A stretch of 64,000 nt of DNA from NCBI RefSeq assembly GCF_037055355.1, contig NZ_CP146350.1:7277001-7341000 (forward strand), written 5' to 3'. A program made the translations under genes and the position numbers. This DNA is from Streptomyces sp. DG1A-41 (GTDB taxonomy: Bacteria; Actinomycetota; Actinomycetes; Streptomycetales; Streptomycetaceae). The notes under the pieces were generated by a model. That model ran no database searches, had not been told where the DNA came from, and saw nothing but the letters and a program-made list of their open reading frames with translations. Shown here one piece after another: positions 33,034-45,007 of this stretch; positions within the stretch are counted from its first letter, which is position 1, and each line of letters starts with the position of its first letter.

Positions 33034-34725
33034 ATGGGACACGGGCACGCGCACGGCCATCACCACCACGGGCACGAGCACGAGGCCGCGTCGGCCCTGC
33101 CCGCCGCCTTCGACACCTCCGTACCCGACGAGGCCCTCACCCCCGAGCAGCGCTCGCGCCGCTCGCTGCTGCGCCGCGCCGGTCTGCTCGGCGCGGGCCT
33201 GGCGGCCGGGAGCGTCCTCGCTCAGGCGACGCCCGCCGCCGCCTCGTCCGCCGGACGCCGCAGGGAGGGCTTCCTCTGGCTCGCCGGCGACCACCACATC
33301 CACACCCAGTACAGCAACGACGGCAAGTACCGGGTCGTCGACCAGGTCCGCCAGGGTGCGAAACACGGCATGGACTGGCTGGTCATCACCGACCACGGCA
33401 ACGCCACGCACGCGAAGATCGGCGTCGAGAAGGTCAACCCCGACATCCGCGAGGCCCGCGACGCCTACGAGGACACGCTCGTCTTCCAGGGCCTGGAGTG
33501 GAACATCCCGGCCGCAGAGCACGGCACGGTCTTCGTGCACCCGGGCAGGAACGAGGTCGCCGTCCTCAAGCAGTTCGAGACCGACTACGACGGCAGCGTC
33601 AAGGGCGCCTCCGACTCCACGCCCGCCAACGAGGCGCTCGCCGTCGCAGGCTTGAACTTCCTCGCCGACCAGGTCCGACGGCGCAAGGTCAAAGACGCGC
33701 TGATGCTCGCCAACCACCCGGCGCGGCGCGGCGTCGACTCCCCGCACGAGATCCGCGCCTGGCGCGACGCGACCGGGACCCGGCACCGGATCGCCGTCGG
33801 CTTCGAGGGCGCCCCCGGCCACCAGGCCGCCGGCCTGCCCGCCCCGCTCGGTATGGCCCGCGCCCGCGGTATCTACGACAACAACCCCAGCGCCAACTCC
33901 TTCCCCGGCTACCCGCCGGAGAGCTACCGCACCTGGGGCGGATTCGACTGGATGACCGCCACCGTCGGCGGCCTGTGGGACAGCCTCCTCGCCGAGGGCA
34001 AGCCCTGGTGGATCACCGCCAACTCCGACTCCCACCAGGTCTACGCCGACACCACCGTGCGCGGCGGCCCCGACAGCGACTACCCGGCCAACGGCAAGCA
34101 CACCGACCCGGTCTACGGCGGGAAGATCGACCTCACCCAGGGCGACTACTGGCCCGGCCAGTACAGCCGTACCCACGTGGGCGCCGACGGTTTCTCGTAC
34201 GCCGCCGTCATGGACGGCATCCGCGCCGGCCGCATCTGGGTCGACCACGGGCAGCTCGTCAGCGCCCTGGACGTGCGCGTGACGGGTGGCGGCCGCTGGG
34301 CCACGCTCGGCGGCGCGCTGCGCGTGAAGAAGGGCACGAAGGTCACCCTGAGCGTCGACGTGGTACCGGCCGGCGGTCCCAACTGGGCCGGGTTCGTCCC
34401 GGAGCCGGCCCGCGTGGACGTCATCCAGGGCGATGTGACGGGCCCGGTCGCCGACCGGGACACCTTCACGGCCCCGACCGCCAAGGTCGTCAAGGCGTAC
34501 GATGTCAGCAAGACCACCGGCGTCATCCGTCTCACCTTCGAACTCGGCCGCGTGGAACGGCCCGTGTACCTCCGGCTGCGCGGCACCGACGGCAACCGGT
34601 CCGCCGTCGGCGCGATGGGCGCGGCCGTCGACCCGGCCGGCCCGGCCCTCGACGTCGTCGGCGACGCCGACCCGTGGCGCGACCTGTGGTTCTACACCAA
34701 CCCCGTGTGGGTCCTGCCCTCGTGA
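33034..34725 (+). CDS. Tat-exported PHP-domain metal-dependent phosphoesterase
   Basis: A 563-aa protein. ATG 33034 has CAGGAGG 7 bases upstream. The first 17 residues are very His-rich (MGHGHAHGHHHHGHEHE), then comes a Tat signal (SRRSLLRRAGLLGAGLAAGS). The catalytic domain (from about 85) begins LAGDHHIHTQYSNDGKYRVV, the PHP metal motif HxH, followed by DWLVITDHGN, a later ALMLANHPARRG and ITANSDSHQVYAD. Together these supply the His/Asp ligands of a multi-metal site. A C-terminal beta domain follows (about 410-563). It likely hydrolyses phosphate esters outside the membrane. The N-terminal His stretch could bind zinc or copper. The stop overlaps the next start (GTGA). Confidence 0.82.
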   Translation: MGHGHAHGHHHHGHEHEAASALPAAFDTSVPDEALTPEQRSRRSLLRRAGLLGAGLAAGSVLAQATPAAASSAGRRREGFLWLAGDHHIHTQYSNDGKYRVVDQVRQGAKHGMDWLVITDHGNATHAKIGVEKVNPDIREARDAYEDTLVFQGLEWNIPAAEHGTVFVHPGRNEVAVLKQFETDYDGSVKGASDSTPANEALAVAGLNFLADQVRRRKVKDALMLANHPARRGVDSPHEIRAWRDATGTRHRIAVGFEGAPGHQAAGLPAPLGMARARGIYDNNPSANSFPGYPPESYRTWGGFDWMTATVGGLWDSLLAEGKPWWITANSDSHQVYADTTVRGGPDSDYPANGKHTDPVYGGKIDLTQGDYWPGQYSRTHVGADGFSYAAVMDGIRAGRIWVDHGQLVSALDVRVTGGGRWATLGGALRVKKGTKVTLSVDVVPAGGPNWAGFVPEPARVDVIQGDVTGPVADRDTFTAPTAKVVKAYDVSKTTGVIRLTFELGRVERPVYLRLRGTDGNRSAVGAMGAAVDPAGPALDVVGDADPWRDLWFYTNPVWVLPS

Positions 34726-35234
34726 CGCCGTACGCCCTCACCGTGGACGCGGGCGTCAGGGAACTGCGCGCGGCCGACCATCTGCTGCACGCCTTGGCAG
34801 CCGAACTCGCCCTGTCCGCAGGAGTGTTCGGCTGCACCCACCTGGTGCGCGGCGAACGGCCCCGGGTGGTCCTGTCCCTCGCCCTGCCCTCGGAGCCGAT
34901 CCGGCGCACCGCCCTGGAGCGGCTCACGGCCCTGGGCCACGAGGTGTCGCCCGGCGTACCGGACCCGGTGGGACGCGCGGTGCTCTACCCGGGCGTCACC
35001 TCGCTCACCGGCACGCTGACGGTCGCGGACGTGCTGTCCAGGTCGGCGATCGACCGTGTGACCGTCCTCGGCACGCCGGACCGGCCCGGCCCCGGCACGC
35101 CGCTGACGACACGGGACCACGTGCGCCCGCAGTGGCAGGACGGCGCACTCGTCCTGACCGCCATGCCCGCCGCGGGCGGCACCCTCGTCCCCTTCGAGGT
35201 TCCCGACCCGACACCGTGCTGCGCGGACCACTGA
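34722..35234 (+). CDS. Hypothetical protein coupled to the PHP phosphoesterase
   Basis: A 170-aa protein that starts at GTG 34722, overlapping the previous stop by four bases. I do not recognise the family. It has no signal peptide; it is Leu/Arg-rich with predicted alpha/beta content (VRELRAADHLLHALAAELAL) and ends with CCADH, a possible metal or disulfide site. Translational coupling to an exported phosphoesterase suggests a helper role, perhaps in maturation or metal supply, but this is inference. Confidence 0.65.
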   Translation: MTPYALTVDAGVRELRAADHLLHALAAELALSAGVFGCTHLVRGERPRVVLSLALPSEPIRRTALERLTALGHEVSPGVPDPVGRAVLYPGVTSLTGTLTVADVLSRSAIDRVTVLGTPDRPGPGTPLTTRDHVRPQWQDGALVLTAMPAAGGTLVPFEVPDPTPCCADH

Positions 35235-35240
35235 CGCCGG

Positions 35241-36008
35241 TCAGGGCTGCCGCAGCAGCTTCAGGTCCTCGCCCCAGGAGTCGAGGACCCGGTCGTGGCC
35301 GGCTCGCCGTGCCGTCTCCTCGATGTCGGTGAAGAGGGCGCGCTGCGTGTGCGGGTCGCCGTCGGCGAGCAGGCGGCGCAGGACGGGCAGGAGCCGGTCC
35401 GCGCCCCACCGCCGGTCGCCCAGTGGCTGCCGTTCCAGCTCCCACTGGAGGTACTTGTTGTAGGGCCGGACCCGGCGGTGCAGGGCGAAGAGCACCTCCA
35501 GGGCGTAGGGGACGGACTCGGCGGCGTCCAGGTGACCCATGGCGGGGCGGCCGTCGCGGTAGCTCTTCAGGGAGCGGTAGGTCTGGTTGACGTACGCGTC
35601 GAGCCGGCCGTCGACGGCGGCCCTGGCCTCGGTGGCGCCCAGCGTCCGTTTCCCGTCGAGGATCCGGGCGATGGTCCCGTCGAGCCGGTCCAGCAGTACC
35701 TCGGCGTGGACGTAGGAGTAGCGCGCGAAGCTGTCGGGGCGGCCCGGCATGCCGCGGGTGCGGAACTCCGCCAGCGGGATGACCACGAGGTCCAGGTGGG
35801 CGGAACGGAACCAGTCCAACTCGGCGATCGGCGAGGCGTGCTGGTCCCTCAGGATCACGTGCAGGTCGTAGTCGGAGCGATCCGTCAACATGCCCTCGTG
35901 CACCCGGGAGCCGCTGAGGACCAGTCCGACGACGCCGGGATCGGCGGCCGCCCGTGCGGTGAACGCGGCCAGGGTGTCGTCAGGAGTGTTGCCCAAGGTG
36001 ATGTGCAT
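35241..36008 (-). CDS. Nucleotidyltransferase-fold protein
   Basis: A 255-aa cytoplasmic protein. The motif LVLSGSRVHEGMLTDRSDYD, then LHVI, is the pol-beta nucleotidyltransferase signature: GS, then DxD after about 13 residues. A third carboxylate is expected in LDLVVIPL. The C-terminal half is helical (YNKYLQWELERQPLGDRRW) as in lincosamide or kanamycin nucleotidyltransferase-like proteins. It may adenylylate an antibiotic or metabolite. ATG 36008 has GGGAGAG upstream. Confidence 0.75.
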   Translation of the reverse strand: MHITLGNTPDDTLAAFTARAAADPGVVGLVLSGSRVHEGMLTDRSDYDLHVILRDQHASPIAELDWFRSAHLDLVVIPLAEFRTRGMPGRPDSFARYSYVHAEVLLDRLDGTIARILDGKRTLGATEARAAVDGRLDAYVNQTYRSLKSYRDGRPAMGHLDAAESVPYALEVLFALHRRVRPYNKYLQWELERQPLGDRRWGADRLLPVLRRLLADGDPHTQRALFTDIEETARRAGHDRVLDSWGEDLKLLRQP

Positions 36009-36197
36009 GGTGATCTCTCCCTGCGGAACGTCAGGGGTACGGGTCGGGTTCGCGTCTGCGGTGTGCGGGACACCGCGGGAGAGATCAGCTCACGGTGCGG
36101 AGGTTACTCCGTCCGCATCGCCCGCCGGTATCGATTTACGCCTGCGCCTACAGCGGCCCGTCCGCGATGGCCGCGCCGATCGGGAGACATAAGGTGG

Positions 36198-36237
36198 CCG
36201 GGGAGCCGGGGAGCCGGGGAGCCAGGGAGCCAGGGAG
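36198..36237 (+). repeat. Five tandem 8-bp units before the MFS gene
   Basis: Three CCGGGGAG units are followed by two CCAGGGAG units, ending 24 bases before the MFS start. It is a small purine-rich slippage array in the leader; the purine-rich context is followed by GGGGGAGG, the probable ribosome site. Confidence 0.8.
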
Positions 36238-36261
36238 CGGGGACACGGGGGAGGCGGCGGC

Positions 36262-37602
36262 ATGACGCACGGGGCGGCGCGGCGCGAGGACGCCGCCGAC
36301 GAGGGCTCACCCGGCGCCCGTCCCCTGTGGCGGCAGCGGGACTTCGGCATCTTCTGGACCGCGCAGACCCTCTCCGTCCTCGGCGACTCCTTCGCGCTGA
36401 TCGCCCTGCCCCTGCTGGTGCTGGAGGCCACGGGTTCGGTCGCGCGGATGGGTCTGCTGACGGCGGTGGGCGGGGCCGCTTCGGTCGTGGCGGCGGTGTT
36501 CGCCGGGGCCGTGGTGGACCGGGTGGACCGGCGCCGGCTGCTCATCGCCTGCGACCTCGTGCGCATGGGGCTGTACGGGGTGATCCCGCTGGTGTGGCTT
36601 TTCGGCCCGCGGATCTGGCTGCTGTACGTGGTGCTCCCGCTGTGCGAGGCCGTCGGCATGCTCTTCGCGGTCGGCTACGTCACGGTCGTGCGGGGCCTGG
36701 TCGGCACCGGGCAACTCACCGAAGCCAACGGCCGGTTGAACGCCACGGCCGCCGCCGCGGGCGTCCTCGGGCCGCTGTGCGCGGGACTGGTCGCCGCCTG
36801 GTTGGGCCCGGCCGCCGCGGTCGGCGTCGACGCGGCCAGCTTCGGGGTGTCGGCCACGTGCCTGTTCTTCGTACGGTTCCGCAAGCGCACCCCGGAGGAA
36901 CCCAGGGACCGGCGCCCGCGCCTGTGGCAGGACCTGCGCACCGGCATCGCCTTCCTCTACGGCCACCCCGTGCTGCGCTCGCTCACCGCCCTGCTGTTCG
37001 TCTTCAGCTTCCTCACCCTCGGCCTGAACGACCTCGTCATCTACCACCTCAAGCACGACCTCGGCCATGACGACGGCACGGTCGGCACCGTCATGGCGGT
37101 CGGCGCGCTCGGCACCATCACCGGCGCCCTGCTCGTGGCCCGGGCCCGTCGCCGCCTCGGCTTCGGCCCGACGTGGACCGGCTCGGTCGCGGTGTGCGGG
37201 CTGGCCTTCGCGGGTCTCGGCTGGGCCCGTGACGTGCCGGTCGTGGCGGCCCTGAGCGCCGCGTTCCTCGCCTGCGTCGGCATGGCGGGCACCTGCTCGC
37301 TGTCGCTGCGCCAGGAGGTCACCCCCGAGCACCTCCTGGGCCGCGTCACCTCCGCCTTCTGGACCCTTCAGTACGCGGCGGCACCGATCGGCGCGGCGGT
37401 CCTCACCTGGGCGGCGGAGGAACAGGGCACGACACCGGTCGCCCTGGCCGCCGGGACGACCTGCGTCCTGCTCGCCGTGGCCGCCCTGTTCACCCCGATC
37501 CGCGGGGCCGGCCGGTCACCCGTTGATCCCGCTGTAGTGCCGCAGACTCCACCGCCACAGCAGCCGCGCCCCCAGATACGCCAGCAGCCCGAGCAGCGGT
37601 GA
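36262..37602 (+). CDS. MFS transporter (EntS-like exporter family)
   Basis: A 446-aa integral membrane protein with twelve hydrophobic segments. It opens RDFGIFWTAQTLSVLGDSFA and carries the loop motif VVDRVDRRRLLIACDLVRM between helices 2 and 3, both characteristic of the MFS_3/EntS-like drug and siderophore exporters. ATG 36262 follows GGGGGAGG. The Pro/Gln-rich C-terminal tail overlaps the convergent ABC permease gene by 87 bases, unusually long for a convergent pair. The exported substrate is unknown. Confidence 0.83.
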   Translation: MTHGAARREDAADEGSPGARPLWRQRDFGIFWTAQTLSVLGDSFALIALPLLVLEATGSVARMGLLTAVGGAASVVAAVFAGAVVDRVDRRRLLIACDLVRMGLYGVIPLVWLFGPRIWLLYVVLPLCEAVGMLFAVGYVTVVRGLVGTGQLTEANGRLNATAAAAGVLGPLCAGLVAAWLGPAAAVGVDAASFGVSATCLFFVRFRKRTPEEPRDRRPRLWQDLRTGIAFLYGHPVLRSLTALLFVFSFLTLGLNDLVIYHLKHDLGHDDGTVGTVMAVGALGTITGALLVARARRRLGFGPTWTGSVAVCGLAFAGLGWARDVPVVAALSAAFLACVGMAGTCSLSLRQEVTPEHLLGRVTSAFWTLQYAAAPIGAAVLTWAAEEQGTTPVALAAGTTCVLLAVAALFTPIRGAGRSPVDPAVVPQTPPPQQPRPQIRQQPEQR

Positions 37603-38322
37603 GGCCGCCGCCAGCCAGTACGGCACGCCGGTGCTGTGGCCGTGGCCGGTCAGGACCGCGGCCGGGAAGTAGGCGACGAACGCGAGCGGGAGACCGTAGG
37701 TCAGGAGGCCGCCCACCGCCTTGGGGAGGACGTTCAGCGGGTAGCTGCCGAACGTGCCGAGGAGCTCCTCCAGCCAGCGGCCCCAGTAGTCGGCGGCCGG
37801 GAATCGCAGGGACGCGCTGGCCACGACCGTGAACAGCGCTGCCTCCAGGAGCATGCCGCCGAGCACCGCCGCGATGAGATACGTGATGCGGCCCGAGGTC
37901 CAGTCCAGGTCGCTGCGGGACAGCGCGCCCACCATCAGACCCGCCGCGACCGTGAGGTCCCCGATGGCGTTGGTGGGGAAGAAGGCCAGCTGCATCTGCC
38001 GGTGGACCGGCATCGGGCGCATCAGGTAGATGTCGACCCGGCCTTCCTGAATCTGCCGGCCGGCCCAGTGCATCCGCCCCAGGAACAGCACGAACAGACC
38101 GTGCGCCAGCATGCGGGTCGCCGGGATCAGCAGCACGTCCGAGCTGTCCCAGCCGCCCATCCCGGCGAACCGGGACAGCAGCACTGTCGCGAACACGATC
38201 ACCGACACCTGCCAGATCGCCCCGATCGCGATCATCAGCAGGAACTCGGTGCGGTACTCCATCTGCGCGCGGAAGTTGAGCGCCGTGACGCGCCAGACGA
38301 TCCGCAGAGCCTTCACCGACAT
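37516..38322 (-). CDS. ABC-2 type permease (DUF990 family)
   Basis: A 268-aa membrane protein with about six helices. MSVKALRIVWRVTALNFRAQ, then MEYRTEFLL and LFLGRMHWAGRQIQEGRVDIYLMRPMP match the DUF990 ABC-2 permeases that pair with a second permease and an ATPase. It is the last gene of the leftward unit 40133-37516 and starts one base after the preceding gene ends. Likely function: half of an export channel, substrate unknown. Confidence 0.82.
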   Translation of the reverse strand: MSVKALRIVWRVTALNFRAQMEYRTEFLLMIAIGAIWQVSVIVFATVLLSRFAGMGGWDSSDVLLIPATRMLAHGLFVLFLGRMHWAGRQIQEGRVDIYLMRPMPVHRQMQLAFFPTNAIGDLTVAAGLMVGALSRSDLDWTSGRITYLIAAVLGGMLLEAALFTVVASASLRFPAADYWGRWLEELLGTFGSYPLNVLPKAVGGLLTYGLPLAFVAYFPAAVLTGHGHSTGVPYWLAAASPLLGLLAYLGARLLWRWSLRHYSGING

Positions 38323-38323
38323 C

Positions 38324-39127
38324 TCAGCCTCCCTGCGAGATCACGCGCCGGGCGGCCCGCCGCCACAGCAGCCGGGTGAACAACGCCAGCACGACCACCC
38401 ACGCGGCCTGGACGGAGAGCTGGAAGGCCGCGTCGGACAGGGGGATCCGCCCCACGTACAGCGACAGCGGCACGCTCAGCGTGGCCTGGAACGGCAGGAA
38501 GGCGCTCATCGTCAGGAACCAGTCCGGGAAGAACCACAGCGGTGCGTACACCCCGGACAGCAGGTTCTGCGCGAACAGCAGGATGAGCATCGCGGCGGTG
38601 TTGCGGACCGTCCAGAAGCACAACTGGTCGAGCACCAGCATGACGTAGTACAGGACCCACTGGCCCAGCAGCATGCTGAGCACGAACACCCCGGCCACCG
38701 CGGCCGAACGGGGCGGCTCGACGACGCCCGCGGCCAGGCAGATCACGTATCCCGTCAGCGCCCAGGCGAGCCCGTACAGCTGCTCGCCGGCGGCCCGCAG
38801 GGCGTAGTAGCGCTGCGGCGGCAGCGGACGCAGGTACCAGTAGACGATGGTGCCGAAGTGCATGTGCTGGAGGACCGTGTCCCGGCCCGCGTACTGGTCC
38901 AGCTCCCGCAGCCGGGACGCCAGCACGGCCAGCACGGCGTACGTGACCGCCTGGTCGCGGCTCAGCCCTGCGGTCGTGCCGGTCTGCGCGTACAGGCCGC
39001 GCCACAGCGACCAGACCAGCACCACCTGCACGGCCAGCCGGAGGGCCACGGCCGTCATGCGGGGCGGGGCGTTCAGCTCGCCGAGCGGGGTGACGCGGGC
39101 GGCGCGCCAGGCGTGCGGCACGGCCAC
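38324..39127 (-). CDS. ABC-2 type permease, partner subunit
   Basis: A 267-aa membrane protein with six predicted helices and the loop YAGRDTVLQHMHFGTIVYWY-LRPLP. That loop corresponds to the E-G-x-x-D/x-RP loop in the partner permease, so the two are distant paralogues forming a heterodimer. It lies between the ATPase gene (one base away) and the other permease (one base away). The transported compound cannot be inferred. Confidence 0.8.
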   Translation of the reverse strand: MAVPHAWRAARVTPLGELNAPPRMTAVALRLAVQVVLVWSLWRGLYAQTGTTAGLSRDQAVTYAVLAVLASRLRELDQYAGRDTVLQHMHFGTIVYWYLRPLPPQRYYALRAAGEQLYGLAWALTGYVICLAAGVVEPPRSAAVAGVFVLSMLLGQWVLYYVMLVLDQLCFWTVRNTAAMLILLFAQNLLSGVYAPLWFFPDWFLTMSAFLPFQATLSVPLSLYVGRIPLSDAAFQLSVQAAWVVVLALFTRLLWRRAARRVISQGG

Positions 39128-39128
39128 G

Positions 39129-40133
39129 TCAGACCTCCCCGGCGTGCACGTACGCGGCCCGCATCACGTCTTCCAAATCCGCCTCGTCCAGGGCGATGTC
39201 GGTCACCTCGAACCGCTCGATCACGGCCTTCAGCGCCTGGTGGACGGTGGGCGCGTCCGCCCCGTCGGGGCCGAAGACGACCTGCGCGCCGGTGTGCCGC
39301 AGGAGCGTGATGCCGGGCGGCGGGACGACCTCGGCGTGCGGATCGGCGAGCGTGGCCCGCACCTGCCAGGTCGAGCCGAACTTCCGGCGGATCTCGTCGA
39401 GGGTGCCGTCCAGGACCAGCCGGCCGTGGTTGACCAGCACCACCCGCTCGGCGAGCCGCTCGACCTCCGTCATGTCGTGCGTGGTCAGCAGGACCGTACG
39501 GCCGCGCTGCTCCACCTGGTGCCGCAGGAACTCCCGCACCTGCTCCTTGACCACCACGTCCATGCCGATCGTCGGCTCGTCCAGGAACACCACCGGCGGG
39601 TCGTGCAGCAGCGCGGCGGCCAGATCGCTGCGCACCCGCTGGCCGAGGGAGAGATGGCGGACCCGGGTGTCCCAGAACGACGACAAGTCCAGGATGTCGT
39701 CGAACTCCTCGAGCCGGGCGGCGTGTTCGGCCTTCGGCACCTCGTAGATATCGCGCAGGATCGCGAACGACTCGCGCACCGGCAGGTCCCACCACAGCTG
39801 GGTGCGCTGCCCGAACACCGCCCCGACGTTACGGGCGTTGCGCTCCCGCTCCCGGTACGGCACCACGCCCGCGACCCGGGCCTCGCCGGACGTGGGCGTG
39901 AGGATGCCGGTCAGCATCTTGATGGTGGTGGACTTGCCGGCGCTGTTCGGGCCGAGCAGGGCGAGGAGTTCGCCCGGGGCCACGTCGAAGGTGATGTCGG
40001 TGACGGCGTGCTTGGCCACCCGCTCCGGATTGACCAGTGATCTGACGGCGCCCAGGAAACCGGGGCGGCGGACGGTGGTGTGGAAGGTGCGGGACAGCCC
40101 GCGGACCTCGATGGCGACACTCAACCGACTCAC
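39129..40133 (-). CDS. ABC transporter ATP-binding protein (ABC-2 exporter)
   Basis: A 334-aa ATPase. Walker A is LLGPNSAGKSTT (Ser where Gly is usual, still fitting GxxxxGKS). The Q-loop lies in VFGQRTQLWWDLPV, the signature is LSLGQRVRSDLA, Walker B is PPVVFLDEPTIGMD and the H-loop is LLTTHDM. GTG 40133 is preferred because AAGGAAG lies 5 bases upstream. It drives the two ABC-2 permeases encoded immediately downstream; ATPases of this subgroup go with DUF990 permeases in exporters of unknown substrates. Confidence 0.88.
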   Translation of the reverse strand: MSRLSVAIEVRGLSRTFHTTVRRPGFLGAVRSLVNPERVAKHAVTDITFDVAPGELLALLGPNSAGKSTTIKMLTGILTPTSGEARVAGVVPYRERERNARNVGAVFGQRTQLWWDLPVRESFAILRDIYEVPKAEHAARLEEFDDILDLSSFWDTRVRHLSLGQRVRSDLAAALLHDPPVVFLDEPTIGMDVVVKEQVREFLRHQVEQRGRTVLLTTHDMTEVERLAERVVLVNHGRLVLDGTLDEIRRKFGSTWQVRATLADPHAEVVPPPGITLLRHTGAQVVFGPDGADAPTVHQALKAVIERFEVTDIALDEADLEDVMRAAYVHAGEV

Positions 40134-40158
40134 CAACTTCCTTGTGGTGAACGCAGTT

Positions 40159-40191
40159 GCGGCCGGTCGGCTTCGAGGGCCGACCGGCCGC
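40159..40191. terminator. Perfect 12-bp stem-loop after the beta-galactosidase gene
   Basis: GCGGCCGGTCGG (40159-40170) and CCGACCGGCCGC (40180-40191) pair exactly around a 9-base loop. It lies about 70 bases beyond the lacZ-type stop and just upstream of the ABC exporter start. An AT-rich palindrome AATCGATT sits at 40233-40240 between the two units. Confidence 0.75.
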
Positions 40192-40263
40192 GGATGACCT
40201 CCCGACCCTGTCGGAATGTCGATCAATGGGTCAATCGATTAATCGAGTTCTTACCTCGATTTC

Positions 40264-43143
<2,880 letters not shown>

Positions 43144-44025
43144 TCAGCCCTTGATGCCGGTCTGGGCGATCCCCTGCACCAGCCAGCGCTGGAGGAAGAG
43201 GAAGACGAACACCAGGGGCAGGATGGAAATGGCCGTGGCCATGAAGATCAGGTGGTAGTTGACGGTCTGGTTGGTCATATAGGACGACAAAGCCACCTGG
43301 ACTGTCCAGGCACTCGGATCCTGTCCGATGACCAGGGGCCACAGGAAGGCGTTCCAGCCGTTGATGAAGGTGATCGTGGCGATGGCCGCGAAGAAGTTCA
43401 GCGAGTTCGGCACGACGACACGCCAGTACGCGCCCCAGTAGCCGAGCCCGTCCACGCGCGCCGCCTCCTCCAGCTCCTTGGGGAACCCCAGGAAGTACTG
43501 CCGGAACAGGAAGCACGTGAAACCACTGAAGAGACCCGGGATGATGAGACCCCGGTAGCTGTCCACCCAGCCGAGGGACGAGACCAGCACGAAGCTCGGC
43601 ACGAAGGTGACCGCCGTGGGGACCATCAGGGTGACCAGGACGGCGTAGAAGACCTTGTTGGCGTGCTTGTACGGGATCCGGGCGAGACCGTAGCCGGCCA
43701 GCGAGCAGACCAGCAGGATTCCCACGGTGTGCAGGACGGCGACGACCACGGAGTTCCACAGGGACCGGGCGAAGTCGACGGTGACGTCGTTGAACGGCTC
43801 GCTGAAGTTGCCCCACTGGATGGTGGTGGGGAACCACTTCCAGTTCTCCCCGGTGATCTCCGGGTCCGTCATCAGCGCGTTGCGGACGATGAGATAGAAG
43901 GGGATCAGGAAGAGGACGGCCGCGATGCCGGTCGCGATGTACAGACCGGTGCTGCTGATGACGCCGCCGCGCTTGGCCTTGGCCGGCTTCGTGACCTTCC
44001 CGAGGTCGGGTGCTGTGGTGGTCAC
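43144..44025 (-). CDS. Sugar ABC transporter permease (MalG-like)
   Basis: A 293-aa inner-membrane protein with six helices. The EAA loop that docks the ATPase is EEAARVDGLGYWGAYWRVVV. It begins four bases inside the preceding permease gene and ends 12 bases before the beta-galactosidase start. No ATPase gene is in the operon; Streptomyces CUT1 importers often share one multi-purpose ATPase (MsiK) encoded elsewhere. Probable substrate: galactose-containing oligosaccharides. Confidence 0.9.
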   Translation of the reverse strand: MTTTAPDLGKVTKPAKAKRGGVISSTGLYIATGIAAVLFLIPFYLIVRNALMTDPEITGENWKWFPTTIQWGNFSEPFNDVTVDFARSLWNSVVVAVLHTVGILLVCSLAGYGLARIPYKHANKVFYAVLVTLMVPTAVTFVPSFVLVSSLGWVDSYRGLIIPGLFSGFTCFLFRQYFLGFPKELEEAARVDGLGYWGAYWRVVVPNSLNFFAAIATITFINGWNAFLWPLVIGQDPSAWTVQVALSSYMTNQTVNYHLIFMATAISILPLVFVFLFLQRWLVQGIAQTGIKG

Positions 44026-44987
44026 TTGGACTCCTCACCCCTTCCGAAGCCCATGATCTTGCCCTGGAACAGCGTGACGATGCAGATGAGCAGGGTCAGG
44101 ACGACCGCGCCCGCGCTGCCCACGCCGTAGTTCTGGTTCTCGCCGAGGGCCATCTTGTACAGCTCGACCAGCGGCGGCTGGCCCCAGGTGGCCTTGGGCA
44201 GCAGGTTCCAGAACTCGTCGAAGGCCTGGTAGGCGGCGATCAGCAAGAGCAGGATCACCGCGGTGGACGTGGCCCGCAGCTGGGGCAGCGTGATGTGCCG
44301 GAAGGTCTGCCAGCCCGGCTTGGCGCCGTCGATGGCGGCGGCCTCGTACAGCTCCCGCGGGATGTTCTGGAGCGCCGCAAGGAAGAGGATCATGTAGAAG
44401 CCTGACTGCAGCCAGAGGCGTACGGTCACGATGACCAGCCAGTACCAGGGCGGATCGGGGTTGGCCAGCCAGGCGACATTGTCGATGCCGAACCAGCCGA
44501 GGAAGGTGTTGGCCATGCCGAAGCGGACGCCGTTGAAGATGGACATCTTCCAGATCAGCGCGGCGGCGACATAGCTGACCGCGGTCGGCAGGAAGAACAC
44601 CGACCGGAAGAACGCCCGCATGAACCGCAGCCGGTTCACCAGGAGGGCGAGTCCCAGAGACATCGCCCAGGTGGCGGGCACGATGAAAGCGGCGAACACG
44701 GTGAACGTGACGAGCGAGTTGAGGAAGTCGTCGTTCGTCAGGATCGATCTGTAGTTTTCGAAGCCGACGAACTCGCTCGGCGTGACCGTGAAGCGTGCCT
44801 CGAAGAAGCTGAGCCAGATGCTCCAGCCGATGGGCACGAAGACGAAGATCACCAGGCCGATCAGGAACGGACCGGTGAAGAGCCAAAAGTTGAAGGTGCT
44901 GTTCGCCCTCAGGCCCCGCCGCGGCCGGGTCTTGAAGACCTTGGCCGGGGCGGGCTGGGCGACCCCGCGTGTGGTGGTGGTCGACAT
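44022..44987 (-). CDS. Sugar ABC transporter permease (MalF-like)
   Basis: A 321-aa inner-membrane protein with a basic N-terminus, an initial helix (FWLFTGPFLIGLVIFVFVPI) and five more helices. The EAA loop is YEAAAIDGAKPGWQTFRHIT. It starts 20 bases after the solute-binding protein gene and overlaps the MalG-like gene by four bases. With its partner it forms the channel of a CUT1 sugar importer. Confidence 0.9.
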   Translation of the reverse strand: MSTTTTRGVAQPAPAKVFKTRPRRGLRANSTFNFWLFTGPFLIGLVIFVFVPIGWSIWLSFFEARFTVTPSEFVGFENYRSILTNDDFLNSLVTFTVFAAFIVPATWAMSLGLALLVNRLRFMRAFFRSVFFLPTAVSYVAAALIWKMSIFNGVRFGMANTFLGWFGIDNVAWLANPDPPWYWLVIVTVRLWLQSGFYMILFLAALQNIPRELYEAAAIDGAKPGWQTFRHITLPQLRATSTAVILLLLIAAYQAFDEFWNLLPKATWGQPPLVELYKMALGENQNYGVGSAGAVVLTLLICIVTLFQGKIMGFGRGEESK

Positions 44988-45007
44988 GTCGAGATCCGTC
45001 CGGCGGT

